Below are positions 33,534 through 43,173 of a stretch of 64,000 bases of DNA, piece after piece. Position 1 is the stretch's first letter, and the number at the start of each line of letters is the position of its first letter. Location: positions 1,240,001 through 1,304,000 of the forward strand of contig NZ_LT629689.1 in the NCBI RefSeq assembly GCF_900102035.1, read 5' to 3'. Below the pieces are notes generated by a model, which saw only the letters and a program-made list of their open reading frames with translations, had not been told where the DNA came from and did not search any database. The position numbers and the translations under genes were made by a program. The DNA comes from Pseudomonas extremaustralis (GTDB lineage: Bacteria > Pseudomonadota > Gammaproteobacteria > Pseudomonadales > Pseudomonadaceae).

Positions 33534-34649
33534 TCAGAGGTCTTGTGGCTTGACCCAGCGTTCTTCTCGGGCGGCTAGGCGGATCGCCGTCGCTAGCTGC
33601 TCCACTTCCCACGCCGCTTCAAAATCGCTGCCGTCCGCGCCCTGGCCGGCCACGGCCATGATCAACTCCTGCACTTCCAGCGTCTTCAATTCGTTGTAGC
33701 CCAACTGATGCCCCGCTGCCGGGCTGAACGCCGCGTAGCCGGGCAGGGCGGGGCCGGCCAACAGGCGTTGGAAACCGTCCTGGCCGGCGCGGCACAGGCG
33801 CAGTTCGTTCAAGCGTTCCTGATCGAACGCCAGGGTGCCCTGGGTGCCGCTGATCACGAAACTCAGGTGGTTCTTGTAGCCGTGCTTGAGCCAACTGCTG
33901 CTCACCGTGCCGCGCGCGCCGTTGGCGAACCGCAACAGGGCGTGCACCTGGTCGTCCACCGCGATGGCGGTGCGCTCGGCGCTGCCTTGGCTTACAGGGC
34001 GCTGGGCATGCACGGTCTGGGTATCGGCGCACACGCTGAGTACATCGCCCATCAGGTGACGGGCCATCGACAGCAAGTGGCTGCCCAGGTCCGCCAGGGC
34101 ACCGCCGGCATGGTTCACCTCGCAGCGCCACGACCACGGCGACGCGGGGTCGGCCATGAAATCTTCGCTGAACTCGCCCTGGAAGCTGATCAGCTCGCCC
34201 AGTTCGCCCCCGGCGATCAATTGCCGCGCCAGGCCGATCATCGGGTTGTGCTGATAGTTGTAGCCGACCCGCGTGACCACGCCGGCCGCAGCGGCGGCGC
34301 GGCGCATGGTGTCGGCCTGTTCGAGGCTGACCGCCAGGGGTTTTTCGCAATACACCGCCTTGCCCGCCGCGATTGCGGCCATGGCCATGGGGTAGTGCAA
34401 ATGGTTCGGAGTGGTAATGGCCACGACATCCACCGTGGGGTCGTTGATCAGCGCCTGCCAGTCGCCATGGGCCTGGGCGAACCCCCAGGCAGTCGCGCAA
34501 CGCCTGGCGCGTTCGGTGTCGGCATCGGCCAGGGCGGCCAGCTTGAGGGTGAAGGGCAGTTCGAATACCGCGCGGGCGTTGTTAAACGCCAGTGCATGGG
34601 CGCGGCCCATGAAGCCTGTGCCGATCAAGCCGATTCCGAGTTCACGCAT
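33534..34649 (-). CDS. Gfo/Idh/MocA-family sugar or inositol dehydrogenase
   Basis: 371 residues from ATG 34649 (AAAGGACC upstream). The N-terminal Rossmann fold shows GLIGTGFMGRAHA (GxGxxG at about 9-14) and the family's catalytic-region EKP in AVYCEKPLAVS. The C-terminal substrate domain contains GGALADLGSHLLSMARHLMG with the conserved Asp and His. It oxidises a sugar or cyclitol with NAD(P); the exact substrate cannot be read. Two GGAA-N6-TTC sites upstream resemble RpiR-type IolR operators, which favours a myo-inositol-related substrate (inference). The stop codon lies about 20 bases from the IS edge, so the gene is intact. Confidence 0.88.
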   Translation of the reverse strand: MRELGIGLIGTGFMGRAHALAFNNARAVFELPFTLKLAALADADTERARRCATAWGFAQAHGDWQALINDPTVDVVAITTPNHLHYPMAMAAIAAGKAVYCEKPLAVSLEQADTMRRAAAAAGVVTRVGYNYQHNPMIGLARQLIAGGELGELISFQGEFSEDFMADPASPWSWRCEVNHAGGALADLGSHLLSMARHLMGDVLSVCADTQTVHAQRPVSQGSAERTAIAVDDQVHALLRFANGARGTVSSSWLKHGYKNHLSFVISGTQGTLAFDQERLNELRLCRAGQDGFQRLLAGPALPGYAAFSPAAGHQLGYNELKTLEVQELIMAVAGQGADGSDFEAAWEVEQLATAIRLAAREERWVKPQDL

Positions 34650-34692
34650 TGCCGTGGTCCTTTGGATTATTGTTTTCAGGACGTCCATTAAT

Positions 34693-34735
34693 GGAATAAA
34701 AATTCCCATAACTCAATAGGTGGAATAAAAATTCA
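34693..34735 (-). promoter_or_regulatory. Tandem GGAATAAAAATTC operator-like sites
   Basis: GGAATAAAAATTCC (34693-34706) and GGAATAAAAATTCA (34722-34735) are 29 bases apart, near three helical turns, just upstream of the Gfo/Idh start. The first fits the GGAA-N6-TTCC form reported for RpiR-family IolR in rhizobia. No regulator gene is adjacent. Confidence 0.6.
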
Positions 34736-34945
34736 TTAAGGCCTGCGCAATCAGCCTGGCGAATACAGCTATATTCAGCCCATGGTCAAAAGCCGCCAGT
34801 TAACAAAAGATAACGTAGCGCCGATTGTCAGACGATTCGAAAGCCCGATAGGATGGCCCCTGCTTCCTCCAGGCGCTCTAGATTGCAGGTTTCAGAGCCC
34901 AGGAAGGCAAGACGACCTAACAATAATAAATGGGGAGAAAGGTCT

Positions 34946-36001
34946 ATGAGTGAGCCTGTCATGGGTTGGGTTGTTTGCCGCCCACGCGCCGCACGCAGGG
35001 TTGCGTTGCTGGCCGCAGCGCTCTCGCTGTTGGCAGGTGTCGCGTTGTCGACTCCCGTGCTGGCAGCCAGCGATACCGCCGCGCAGCCGGTGTTTGCAAT
35101 TGAGTCCCCCAAGGCCGCCAAAGGCCTGATGATCGATGTGGTCCACGCCGGCGCTCGCCTGGTGGCGGTCGGTGATCGCGGGCATATCCTCTATTCCGAT
35201 GACCAGGGCCGCACCTGGACCCAAGCCAAAGTCCCCACCCGCCAGTTGCTCACGGCGGTGTTCTTCGTCGATGACAAACACGGCTGGGCCGTGGGCCACG
35301 ACGCGCAAATCCTCGCCAGCACCGATGGCGGCGCGACCTGGACCCAGCAATACCAGGACCTCAAGCGCGAAGCGCCGTTGCTCGATGTGTGGTTCAACGA
35401 TGCCAATCACGGCCTGGCCGTCGGCGCCTATGGTGCGTTGATCGAAACCACCGACGGCGGCATCACCTGGGAAGACGTCAGCGACCGCCTCGACAACGAA
35501 GACCAGTTCCACCTCAACGCCATCGCCCACATCAAGGATGCCGGCCTGTTCATCGTCGGTGAGCAGGGCAGCATGTTCCGCTCCAGCGACGACGGCCAGA
35601 CCTGGGAAAAACTCCAGGGCCCCTACGAGGGTTCGCTGTTCGGTGTCATCAGCACCGCCCAGCCGCAGACCCTGCTCGCCTATGGCCTGCGCGGCAATCT
35701 TTACCGCTCCACGGATTTCGGCACTACCTGGGAGCAGGTTGAACTGAAGGCCGCCCGTGGCGCCCTGGAGTTCGGCCTGTCGGGCGCGACCTTGCTCGAT
35801 GACGGTTCGCTGGTGGTGGTCGGCAACGGCGGCAGCGTGGTGGTCAGCCACGACGACGGCCAGACCTTCAGCGTGTTCAATCGCCCGGACCGCATTTCAC
35901 TCTCGGCGGTGACCGCGGCGGGCAACGGCAACTTGATTCTGGTCGGGCAGGGTGGTGTTCGTGTTGCCACGCCAACCGGCGCCGAACCGACAAAACAATA
36001 A
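34946..36001 (+). CDS. Ycf48/BNR-repeat beta-propeller protein, exported
   Basis: 351 residues from ATG 34946 (GGGGAGAAAGG upstream). A signal peptide spans about 20-42 (VALLAAALSLLAGVALSTPVLAA). It is followed by repeats with the Ycf48/BNR signature: SDDQGRTWTQAK, STDGGATWTQQY, TTDGGITWEDVS, SSDDGQTWEKLQ, STDFGTTWEQVE, SHDDGQTFSVFN. Such exported propellers sit next to MMPL/RND transporters in Pseudomonas and may be their periplasmic partner. A transporter gene follows after 15 bases. The DUF1302 and DUF1329 genes that often accompany this pair are not present. Confidence 0.88.
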   Translation: MSEPVMGWVVCRPRAARRVALLAAALSLLAGVALSTPVLAASDTAAQPVFAIESPKAAKGLMIDVVHAGARLVAVGDRGHILYSDDQGRTWTQAKVPTRQLLTAVFFVDDKHGWAVGHDAQILASTDGGATWTQQYQDLKREAPLLDVWFNDANHGLAVGAYGALIETTDGGITWEDVSDRLDNEDQFHLNAIAHIKDAGLFIVGEQGSMFRSSDDGQTWEKLQGPYEGSLFGVISTAQPQTLLAYGLRGNLYRSTDFGTTWEQVELKAARGALEFGLSGATLLDDGSLVVVGNGGSVVVSHDDGQTFSVFNRPDRISLSAVTAAGNGNLILVGQGGVRVATPTGAEPTKQ

Positions 36002-36016
36002 GAAGGCGGGGAAAGA

Positions 36017-38392
36017 ATGAGCAGTCATCACAACGATAAAGCGACCCTTCTTGAGCGCCTGATCTTCAACAACCGCCCGGCAGTGATCGTGATCTGCCTG
36101 CTGGTGAGTATTTTCCTGTTCTGGCAGGCGACGTTGATTCGCCCGTCCACCAGCTTCGAAAAGATGATCCCCCTCAAGCACCCCTTCATCGAAAAGATGC
36201 TGGAGCACCGCAACGACCTGGCCAACCTGGGCAACACCGTGCGCATCTCGGTGGAGGCCAAGGACGGTGACATCTTCACCAAGGAGTACATGGAGACCCT
36301 GCGCCAGATCAACGACGAGGTGTTCTACATTTCCGGCGTCGATCGCTCGGGCCTCAAGTCGCTGTGGAGCCCCAGCGTGCGCTGGACCGAAGTGACCGAA
36401 GAAGGCTTTGCCGGCGGTGAAGTGATCCCCCAGAGCTATAACGGTTCCCAGGAAAGTCTCGATCAGTTGCGCAACAACGTGCTCAAGTCTGGCCAGGTCG
36501 GGCGCCTGGTGGCCAACGACTTCAAGTCGAGCATCGTCGACATCCCGCTGCTGGAGTCCTACCCGGACCCGCAGGACCAGGGCAAGTTGCTGGCCCTGGA
36601 CTACCGCAAGTTCTCCCATGAACTCGAAGACAAGATCCGCGACAAGTTCGAGGCGCAGAACCCCAACGTCAAGATCCACATCGTCGGTTTCGCCAAGAAG
36701 GTCGGCGACCTGATCGATGGCCTGGTGATGGTCGTGCTGTTCTTCGGCATTGCCTTCGTCATCACCCTGGTGCTGTTGCTGTGGTTCACCAACTGCCTGC
36801 GCAGCACCGTCGCGGTGTTGAGCACGACGCTGGTGGCGGTGGTCTGGCAACTGGGCCTGATGCACTTCTTCGGCTTCGGCCTCGACCCCTATTCGATGCT
36901 GGTGCCGTTCCTGATCTTCGCCATCGGGATCTCCCACGGCGTGCAGAAGATCAACGGTATCGCCCTGCAATCGAGCGACGCGGACAACGCATTGACCGCC
37001 GCCCGGCGTACCTTCCGGCAACTGTTCCTGCCGGGGATGATCGCGATCCTGGCGGATGCGGTGGGGTTCATCACGCTGCTGATCATCGACATCGGCGTGA
37101 TCCGCGAACTGGCCATCGGCGCCTCCATCGGCGTGGCGGTGATCGTGTTCACCAACCTGATCCTGCTGCCGGTGGCGATTTCCTATGCCGGCATCAGCAA
37201 GCGCGCCATCGCCCGGAGCAAGAAGGACGCGCACCGCGAACACCCGTTCTGGCGCCTGCTGTCCAGATTCGCCAGCCCCAAAGTCGCGCCGGTGTCGGTC
37301 CTGCTCGCGCTGGTCGCCTTCGGTGGCGGCCTCTGGTACAGCCAGCACCTGAAGATCGGCGATCTCGATCAAGGCGCGCCGGAACTGCGTCCGGACTCGC
37401 GCTACAACAAGGACAACAACTTCATCATCAGCAACTACTCCACCAGCTCCGATGTGCTGGTGGTGATGGTCAAGACCAAGGCCGAAGGCTGTTCGCGCTA
37501 CGAGGCCATGGCGCCCATCGACCAGTTGATGTGGAAAATGCAGAACACCGAGGGCGTGCAGTCGGCGATCTCGCTGGTGACCGTATCCAAGCAGATGATC
37601 AAGGGCATGAACGAGGGCAACCTGAAATGGGAAACCCTGTCGCGCAACCCCGATGTACTGAACAACTCCATCGCCCGCGCCGATGGCCTGTACAACAACA
37701 ATTGCTCCCTCGCGCCGGTGCTGGTGTTCCTCAACGACCACAAGGCCGAAACCCTCGACCGCGCTGTGCATGCGGTGCAGGAGTTCGCCAAGGAAAACAA
37801 CAAGGACGGCCTGGAGTTCATCCTTGCCGCCGGTAACGCCGGGATCGAGGCGGCCACCAACGAGGTGATCAAGGAATCGGAACTGACCATCCTGATCCTG
37901 GTGTACCTGTGCGTGGCCACCATGTGCATGATCACCTTCCGTTCCTGGGCGGCGACCCTGTGCATCGTGCTGCCGCTGGTGCTGACCTCGGTGCTGGGTA
38001 ACGCGCTGATGGCGTTCATAGGCATCGGCGTCAAGGTCGCGACCCTGCCGGTGGTGGCGTTGGGCGTGGGGATCGGCGTGGACTACGGCATCTACATCTA
38101 CAGCCGCCTGGAAAGTTTCCTGCGTGCGGGCCTGCCGTTGCAGGAAGCCTATTACCAGACGCTCAAGTCCACCGGCAAGGCCGTGCTGTTCACCGGTTTG
38201 TGCCTGGCCATCGGCGTGTGCACCTGGATCTTCTCGGCCATCAAGTTCCAGGCCGACATGGGCCTGATGCTGACCTTCATGCTGTTGTGGAACATGTTCG
38301 GTGCGCTATGGCTGCTGCCGGCACTGGCGCGCTTCCTGATCAAACCGGAGAAGCTGGCGGGGCAGAAGGGCAATTCGCTGTTCGCCCACTGA
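36017..38392 (+). CDS. MMPL/RND-family lipid or efflux transporter
   Basis: 791 residues, with 12 predicted transmembrane segments in two halves. TM1 is at about 20-40, the first cluster at about 235-400 (VMVVLFFGIAFVITLVLLLWF and following), and the second cluster from about 625 to the end. The large periplasmic loops lie after TM1 and TM7. The second half contains VVALGVGIGVDYGIYIYSR, with the conserved GxDYxxY of MMPL/RND proteins. The substrate is unknown; relatives export lipids or hopanoid-like compounds. It forms a two-gene operon with the Ycf48-like protein. Starts with ATG 36017 after GGCGGGGAAAG. Confidence 0.9.
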   Translation: MSSHHNDKATLLERLIFNNRPAVIVICLLVSIFLFWQATLIRPSTSFEKMIPLKHPFIEKMLEHRNDLANLGNTVRISVEAKDGDIFTKEYMETLRQINDEVFYISGVDRSGLKSLWSPSVRWTEVTEEGFAGGEVIPQSYNGSQESLDQLRNNVLKSGQVGRLVANDFKSSIVDIPLLESYPDPQDQGKLLALDYRKFSHELEDKIRDKFEAQNPNVKIHIVGFAKKVGDLIDGLVMVVLFFGIAFVITLVLLLWFTNCLRSTVAVLSTTLVAVVWQLGLMHFFGFGLDPYSMLVPFLIFAIGISHGVQKINGIALQSSDADNALTAARRTFRQLFLPGMIAILADAVGFITLLIIDIGVIRELAIGASIGVAVIVFTNLILLPVAISYAGISKRAIARSKKDAHREHPFWRLLSRFASPKVAPVSVLLALVAFGGGLWYSQHLKIGDLDQGAPELRPDSRYNKDNNFIISNYSTSSDVLVVMVKTKAEGCSRYEAMAPIDQLMWKMQNTEGVQSAISLVTVSKQMIKGMNEGNLKWETLSRNPDVLNNSIARADGLYNNNCSLAPVLVFLNDHKAETLDRAVHAVQEFAKENNKDGLEFILAAGNAGIEAATNEVIKESELTILILVYLCVATMCMITFRSWAATLCIVLPLVLTSVLGNALMAFIGIGVKVATLPVVALGVGIGVDYGIYIYSRLESFLRAGLPLQEAYYQTLKSTGKAVLFTGLCLAIGVCTWIFSAIKFQADMGLMLTFMLLWNMFGALWLLPALARFLIKPEKLAGQKGNSLFAH

Positions 38393-38403
38393 CCGCCGCC
38401 AGC

Positions 38404-38440
38404 CCCCTGGCGCCGAGCTTGACCGCTACGGCGCCAGGGG
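38404..38440. terminator. Bidirectional hairpin between converging genes
   Basis: CCCCTGGCGCCG (38404-38415) and CGGCGCCAGGGG (38429-38440) form a perfect 12-base stem. The right arm includes the last codons of the leftward toxin-like gene. No T-run follows. Confidence 0.6.
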
Positions 38441-41400
38441 CAGGAACAAGCGTTCGGCCAACGCCTTGCCGATCAGCCCGCGATGTACATTCACCACCGC
38501 CTGGGGTCCCTGGGCGCTGGCCAGCAACGTGTAGTAACTGACTTGGCGCTGCTCACGGGTCTTGAGGTGGGCGGCGCTGTAGTCGGCTTTCGGCGTGTTG
38601 ACGGCCGGGTAGTGAAAATGCGCATACCACAGCGGCTGTCCTTTCGGATCGGTGATCGCATATTCCTGGATGAAATCCCGCCGCTCGCCGCTTAACTGCA
38701 AGCGTTCTCCCCAGCGCGCCACATAGGCCCGTTTCTGCGCCGCCAGGTAGTCGAGGTTGCCGTGGGTCGGCGGCAGTTCCAGGCACAACGCGATGCGCAA
38801 CTCGGTCCCCAGTTCAATCAACTGCTGCGCCGCCGCCAGCATCTGCGTAACCAACGCCTGGTCGGCCGCCAGCCGCGCCGCCTGGGGCTGGGCCTGGATG
38901 GCCTGGTCGAGTTCGGTGGCCAGCTTGGTGTAGCGGGTCGCTTCGAAGTGCAGGATCTCCTCGACTTCCTGGGGGTGGCGCGAGACTTTTTTATAATCCT
39001 TGCCCCGCCGCAGGTGCGCTTCGAGCATGGCAAACAGTTTGCGCGCCTCGCCCTTGATCAGGCTGAGGGCCCGGCTCGGTCTGGGCGACTGGGGAGGGCG
39101 CTGCTCGCGGTACACGACCCACTCGTCGCCACTTTGCGAATACATGTCCAGCAATTGGTTGCCGACCTCGTCCCGGACCTCCACGACCTCGACATTGCCG
39201 ACGGGTTTGAGCTCGCCGATCAGGGTGCCACGGCGTGCGGTCCGAATGATTTTCTTCGTGGGTTTGCCCGCCATGCTCGTCTTGCGCCGCGCCGGACGCT
39301 TGGCCGCCGGGACAACGGGCTTTAGCTCTCCGGCGAATTGGCGGGCGGCCTCTTGGTAAAGGCTTTCGACCAGCGTGAACAACTGGCTGAAGTAAGTGCT
39401 TTCAAGCTCGTCGCGATTGATGATGCCGATTCCCTGTAGAGCGTCCAGTGCGCTGCCGTAGCGTTCCACCAGGCTCTGCAGGATCGTCACCCGTTCTTGC
39501 GCGGACAGCTCCAGAGCGTTGAGTTCACTGTGGGTGCGCACCTGGGATTGCAACGGTGTGAGCACCTCGTCCAAGGTCTCGAACAAGGTGTGCTCGAGGT
39601 GCTTGATCACCACCAGTTTCAGGCTGCGAATCTGCAAGTCCTTGACCGCCAGTGCACTGATTTCGTCAGGGCGGTCCAGGACCAGTCGCGCGTACCCTTC
39701 GGCGCCGGGCAGGCCAAGGTTGAACAGCTCATCGCGGTAGCGATCACGCATTTCGAGCCAGCGGATCGAGCGTTCGTTGATGGCCAGCGACTGTTTGATG
39801 AACGCTTCATAACGTGCCGGCGCGTTGATCACCGACAGGTACAACTGCGGGCCCTGGACCAGGAACTGCGTGTGGGCACTGTAGAGCGCCATGCGCTCCT
39901 GTTCGGCGACCACTACGTGCTTGCGCGCGTTGTTGACCAGGTTTTCCATGAGTGCGGCGAGGGTCGAGGAGGGCAGCGGAATGCCCAGTTCCTGGCGCTC
40001 TTTGTGGGCGTCCAGGATATGCAGGTAGTCAGTGGTCTGTTCCTGCAGGACTTTGTCGAAGCGCTCGCGGGTGCTTTGCTGCTGAGCGGCGGTGAACCGT
40101 GGGTCCTCGCTGGCGCGCTCCATGACCGAATGGGCGATGTCCACCGTGCGTTGCTGGGCGACTTGCGCGCTGACGAATCGCTCATAGGCGGCGCGCAACT
40201 CGTCTATCCGTTGCGCCCTCTGCAAACGGGCGGCCTGGATGCGCTTGGGCGGCATGCCGCCACGCAGGCGCAAGCGGGTATCCACCGACCAGTTGCCCTG
40301 TTCGTCGACGCGCAAGGGCGGGCCCAGGCGCTGCGGGTTGTCGGGGTCGACCACGGTGACCCCCGTGTCCCCATCCAGGGTCACCCGGAACCATTCACCC
40401 GCCACCCGCGCGTACCAGTGCGGCTCGTCACGGTACAGCCCCTTGTGCGGCCCGTCCTCAATCGCGGTGGGCAAGGTGGCCGGGCGTTGCACCTTGAAGC
40501 TCGCCAGACGCGCCTGCTGTTCGGGCGTGAGGCGGTGACGTGCCTGGGCAAAGCTGAAATCCAGCACGGTCTTGTCGGGCTGGGGCAGCACGCCGGGCAG
40601 GTGCACCACCCCTTCGCGGATTCGCGTTCCCGCAGGCGCAGGCCACTGTTCGGCAACACGCGCAGGCAAGGGCAGGGCTGGGATGTCACGGCGGGCAGCC
40701 CCGAGTGCGCTGGTCGGTGGCGTGCCCTCCAGCAGGATCTGCCCGAGGTTGAGCAGCAGATCGACAGTGGCCAGCTCGCGGACTTTCGGATCGTCGGCCT
40801 CCAATGCCTCGATGTCCATCGAGAAACTGGCGATCAGGCTCAACAGCCAGCCGGTGAGCATGGCCGGCCCCCGAAGGAGCGGATACAACACGCTGCCGAA
40901 CAGCAGGCCGCCGCCTTCGAGCAGCAGTTGCCAGCGGCTTTCGTGGTTGGACAAGGATTCACGGTCGGCCTGGCGGATCATCGCGTTGGCGTTTTCGGTG
41001 TACAGGTACTGCAACAGCCGGCCGCTGATCAGGTACTGATGCAACTCATCGTTGGTACCGTTGGCGCCCAGGTGGGCGGGCGCGGGTGTGCGTATCACCG
41101 CAAACTCATCGCCCAAGCCGAAACGCACATAGTGGGGTTCGCGAAACCCACCATGATCGTAGATCGGCCGGGCGGCGTCGCTCAGCCACAGCAGCACGCT
41201 CGATTGCAGCTCGCCCGGCGTGGCAATCGCCTCGAACAGCGCCGCGCGACTGGCAAACTCGTAAAGGGGCTCGGCATACAACGGCCGGTAAAGCAGATGC
41301 GGCCCGCTCATCGGGTCTTCTCCTTCGATGAGGTACATATTGGCCACCGCATCCGGCGTGGCATCGGTCGAACGCACCAGGGTCAGGTGCCGGATCACGA

Positions 41401-43111
41401 TACGTTGGCCGTCCACCTGCTGGTCGGCCATCTCCGGCTGCATCAGCGCCTCGACCCGGCGGGCGCCGGCCAGGGTCAGCCCGTGGCGGTTTTGCAGGCT
41501 CAGTTCCAGGGCCAGCAGCGGCAATTGCAGGCTCTGCTGGTCGGCAAACAGGGTCTCGCGTGCGCGTGCCTGGGGTGTGTCGCCGAGCAATTCGGTTTGC
41601 AGCCTGCGTGGGTACTGCTGGCCGATATCGACTTGTTCGATCAGCCCGCCGCTACCGAGCACGGCCTGCGGAGTCAGCCAGGCGGGCAAGGCCAGGCCCT
41701 GGCGATGACGAATGCTCAGTTCGCCATGGGGCCGCCCGGCCAGGTTTCGGATGGCCAGATCGGTCAGGCTCATGTGCTCGTGTTTCACGATGCCGGCAGT
41801 GCCGGGGTAACCGGCGGCGACAGCAAAGATCAGTTCCAGGTCGTCCGGGTCGGGCGCGTCCCCGGCCGCGTCCTTTTGCAGCGCTTGGCGCAGGGCCTCG
41901 GTGGCGAAGGTGCGGATATCCGGAATATCACTGAGAAAGGTGCGGCCACCGCTGCGCAGTTTGGCGCTGGCCAAGCCCAGGCTCAGGCGTCGGTAACGGG
42001 CTTGCGCGGCTGTGCCGGCCTGTTGCAACCAGGCCGGCAACTTGGCGCGCAGCGGCTCGAGGGCCGCTGGTGCGAGCATCGCGGGGGACGACAGGTAATG
42101 CTCGGGGTCGCAGAGGGCCAGGTATTCGGTTTGCAGGGCGTCGAATCCGTTCGTGGCGGGCAGGCGCCAGGCGCCCAGGCGTTCCTGTTGGCGGTTGAGC
42201 AGCATCGTTGCTTGATGGTCGAACACATTGCCTTGGGGCTCGTAACGCCGGATCAGGATGTCGTCGCAGCTGTACTGCGCGGCCAGGCGTTGCCCCCAGG
42301 CTTGCAGCAAGTCGTCCATGGAGGCGAACACTTCGATGGCGCCTGCCGGTGTACACAGCAGCGCCGGGGCGACACCGTTGCCGGTCTGGGTGAGCACCAG
42401 TTCGGGGCCCAGCAGCGTGACTTGGCGGGCGTCATGGGTCAGGAGGGTTTCCAGGCAATAGGCATACACCGCCCGTTCGCCATGGCGCGCGACCCGCTGT
42501 TCACGGTCGGGGAGGGTGACCAGTTGGTCCACGGTGCTTCGGGCCTGTGCCGTCAGCCCGACCTGGCGGATGGCCGCGATCCGCAGCCTGTCCATCAACG
42601 CATCCGCCAGCCGGCGACAGCGCTCGGCATCGGCATTCCAATACTCGACCAACGCGTTTTGCAGGGCGGTGGGCAGTGTCTGGGGCAACTCCTTGATCAG
42701 CGTTTCAATGGCTTTGATGTCCAGGCGGCTGCGCGTGGCATCGGGATATTTGAGGCGTGTCGGCGGGCGCTCGGACAGGTAATAGTCCTGGGCCCCGACG
42801 TCGCTGAAGTCCAACGGTGCGACACCGCCCAAGTAATCCTGGACCACGGCCATCAGCGGTCGGAACTGCCACTGCCGGGTGCTTGGGATCGCCAGTTGCA
42901 GTGTGGACAGGTCGACGACCAGGGCGGGATAGCGCTCCGATAATGCACTGCCGAGCAATTGCTGGATTACCGTCTGCAACGTGGGGGGTTGGGTGAAAAG
43001 ATCGGGAAGGGGGGATTGGCATAAACATCCTTTTTTGATTGAACCGTCGCATTGAGGATGCCAAGCCGTGGCCGGGAAGATGGGGTAACGGGCTACCGTA
43101 GGGCCACACAA
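38426..43111 (-). CDS. Very large DUF6543/dermonecrotic-toxin-like protein
   Basis: 1561 codons in the open frame, soluble apart from a hydrophobic patch at about 735-760 (LLFGSVLYPLLRGPAMLTGWLLSLIASFSM). The N-terminal third (NALVEYWNADAERCRRLADALMDRLRIAAIRQVGLT, LCDPEHYLS, ELSIRHRQGLALPAWL) resembles the DUF6543 'dermonecrotic toxin' proteins common in Pseudomonas. No signal peptide, Rhs repeats, VgrG/PAAR or catalytic toxin motif was recognised. The C-terminal part is mostly helical with a basic linker (AAKRPARRKTSMAGKPTKK, about 1290). The start is doubtful: a G6/C6 run at 43009-43014 separates this frame from a better ATG in the next frame. A toxin role is inferred only from family resemblance. 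Confidence 0.75.
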   Translation of the reverse strand: MCGPTVARYPIFPATAWHPQCDGSIKKGCLCQSPLPDLFTQPPTLQTVIQQLLGSALSERYPALVVDLSTLQLAIPSTRQWQFRPLMAVVQDYLGGVAPLDFSDVGAQDYYLSERPPTRLKYPDATRSRLDIKAIETLIKELPQTLPTALQNALVEYWNADAERCRRLADALMDRLRIAAIRQVGLTAQARSTVDQLVTLPDREQRVARHGERAVYAYCLETLLTHDARQVTLLGPELVLTQTGNGVAPALLCTPAGAIEVFASMDDLLQAWGQRLAAQYSCDDILIRRYEPQGNVFDHQATMLLNRQQERLGAWRLPATNGFDALQTEYLALCDPEHYLSSPAMLAPAALEPLRAKLPAWLQQAGTAAQARYRRLSLGLASAKLRSGGRTFLSDIPDIRTFATEALRQALQKDAAGDAPDPDDLELIFAVAAGYPGTAGIVKHEHMSLTDLAIRNLAGRPHGELSIRHRQGLALPAWLTPQAVLGSGGLIEQVDIGQQYPRRLQTELLGDTPQARARETLFADQQSLQLPLLALELSLQNRHGLTLAGARRVEALMQPEMADQQVDGQRIVIRHLTLVRSTDATPDAVANMYLIEGEDPMSGPHLLYRPLYAEPLYEFASRAALFEAIATPGELQSSVLLWLSDAARPIYDHGGFREPHYVRFGLGDEFAVIRTPAPAHLGANGTNDELHQYLISGRLLQYLYTENANAMIRQADRESLSNHESRWQLLLEGGGLLFGSVLYPLLRGPAMLTGWLLSLIASFSMDIEALEADDPKVRELATVDLLLNLGQILLEGTPPTSALGAARRDIPALPLPARVAEQWPAPAGTRIREGVVHLPGVLPQPDKTVLDFSFAQARHRLTPEQQARLASFKVQRPATLPTAIEDGPHKGLYRDEPHWYARVAGEWFRVTLDGDTGVTVVDPDNPQRLGPPLRVDEQGNWSVDTRLRLRGGMPPKRIQAARLQRAQRIDELRAAYERFVSAQVAQQRTVDIAHSVMERASEDPRFTAAQQQSTRERFDKVLQEQTTDYLHILDAHKERQELGIPLPSSTLAALMENLVNNARKHVVVAEQERMALYSAHTQFLVQGPQLYLSVINAPARYEAFIKQSLAINERSIRWLEMRDRYRDELFNLGLPGAEGYARLVLDRPDEISALAVKDLQIRSLKLVVIKHLEHTLFETLDEVLTPLQSQVRTHSELNALELSAQERVTILQSLVERYGSALDALQGIGIINRDELESTYFSQLFTLVESLYQEAARQFAGELKPVVPAAKRPARRKTSMAGKPTKKIIRTARRGTLIGELKPVGNVEVVEVRDEVGNQLLDMYSQSGDEWVVYREQRPPQSPRPSRALSLIKGEARKLFAMLEAHLRRGKDYKKVSRHPQEVEEILHFEATRYTKLATELDQAIQAQPQAARLAADQALVTQMLAAAQQLIELGTELRIALCLELPPTHGNLDYLAAQKRAYVARWGERLQLSGERRDFIQEYAITDPKGQPLWYAHFHYPAVNTPKADYSAAHLKTREQRQVSYYTLLASAQGPQAVVNVHRGLIGKALAERLFLPLAP

Positions 43112-43173
43112 GAGGAGAAAGCGCCGGTGGATTGGCCTATCATCAGCGTCTTTCCCTCTGATGAACGATCCCG

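Noticed and set aside
39497..42943. 1148-codon open frame antisense to the DUF6543 gene
   Set aside because: Shadow of third-position GC; no signal or domain, and the sense frame has a recognisable family pattern.
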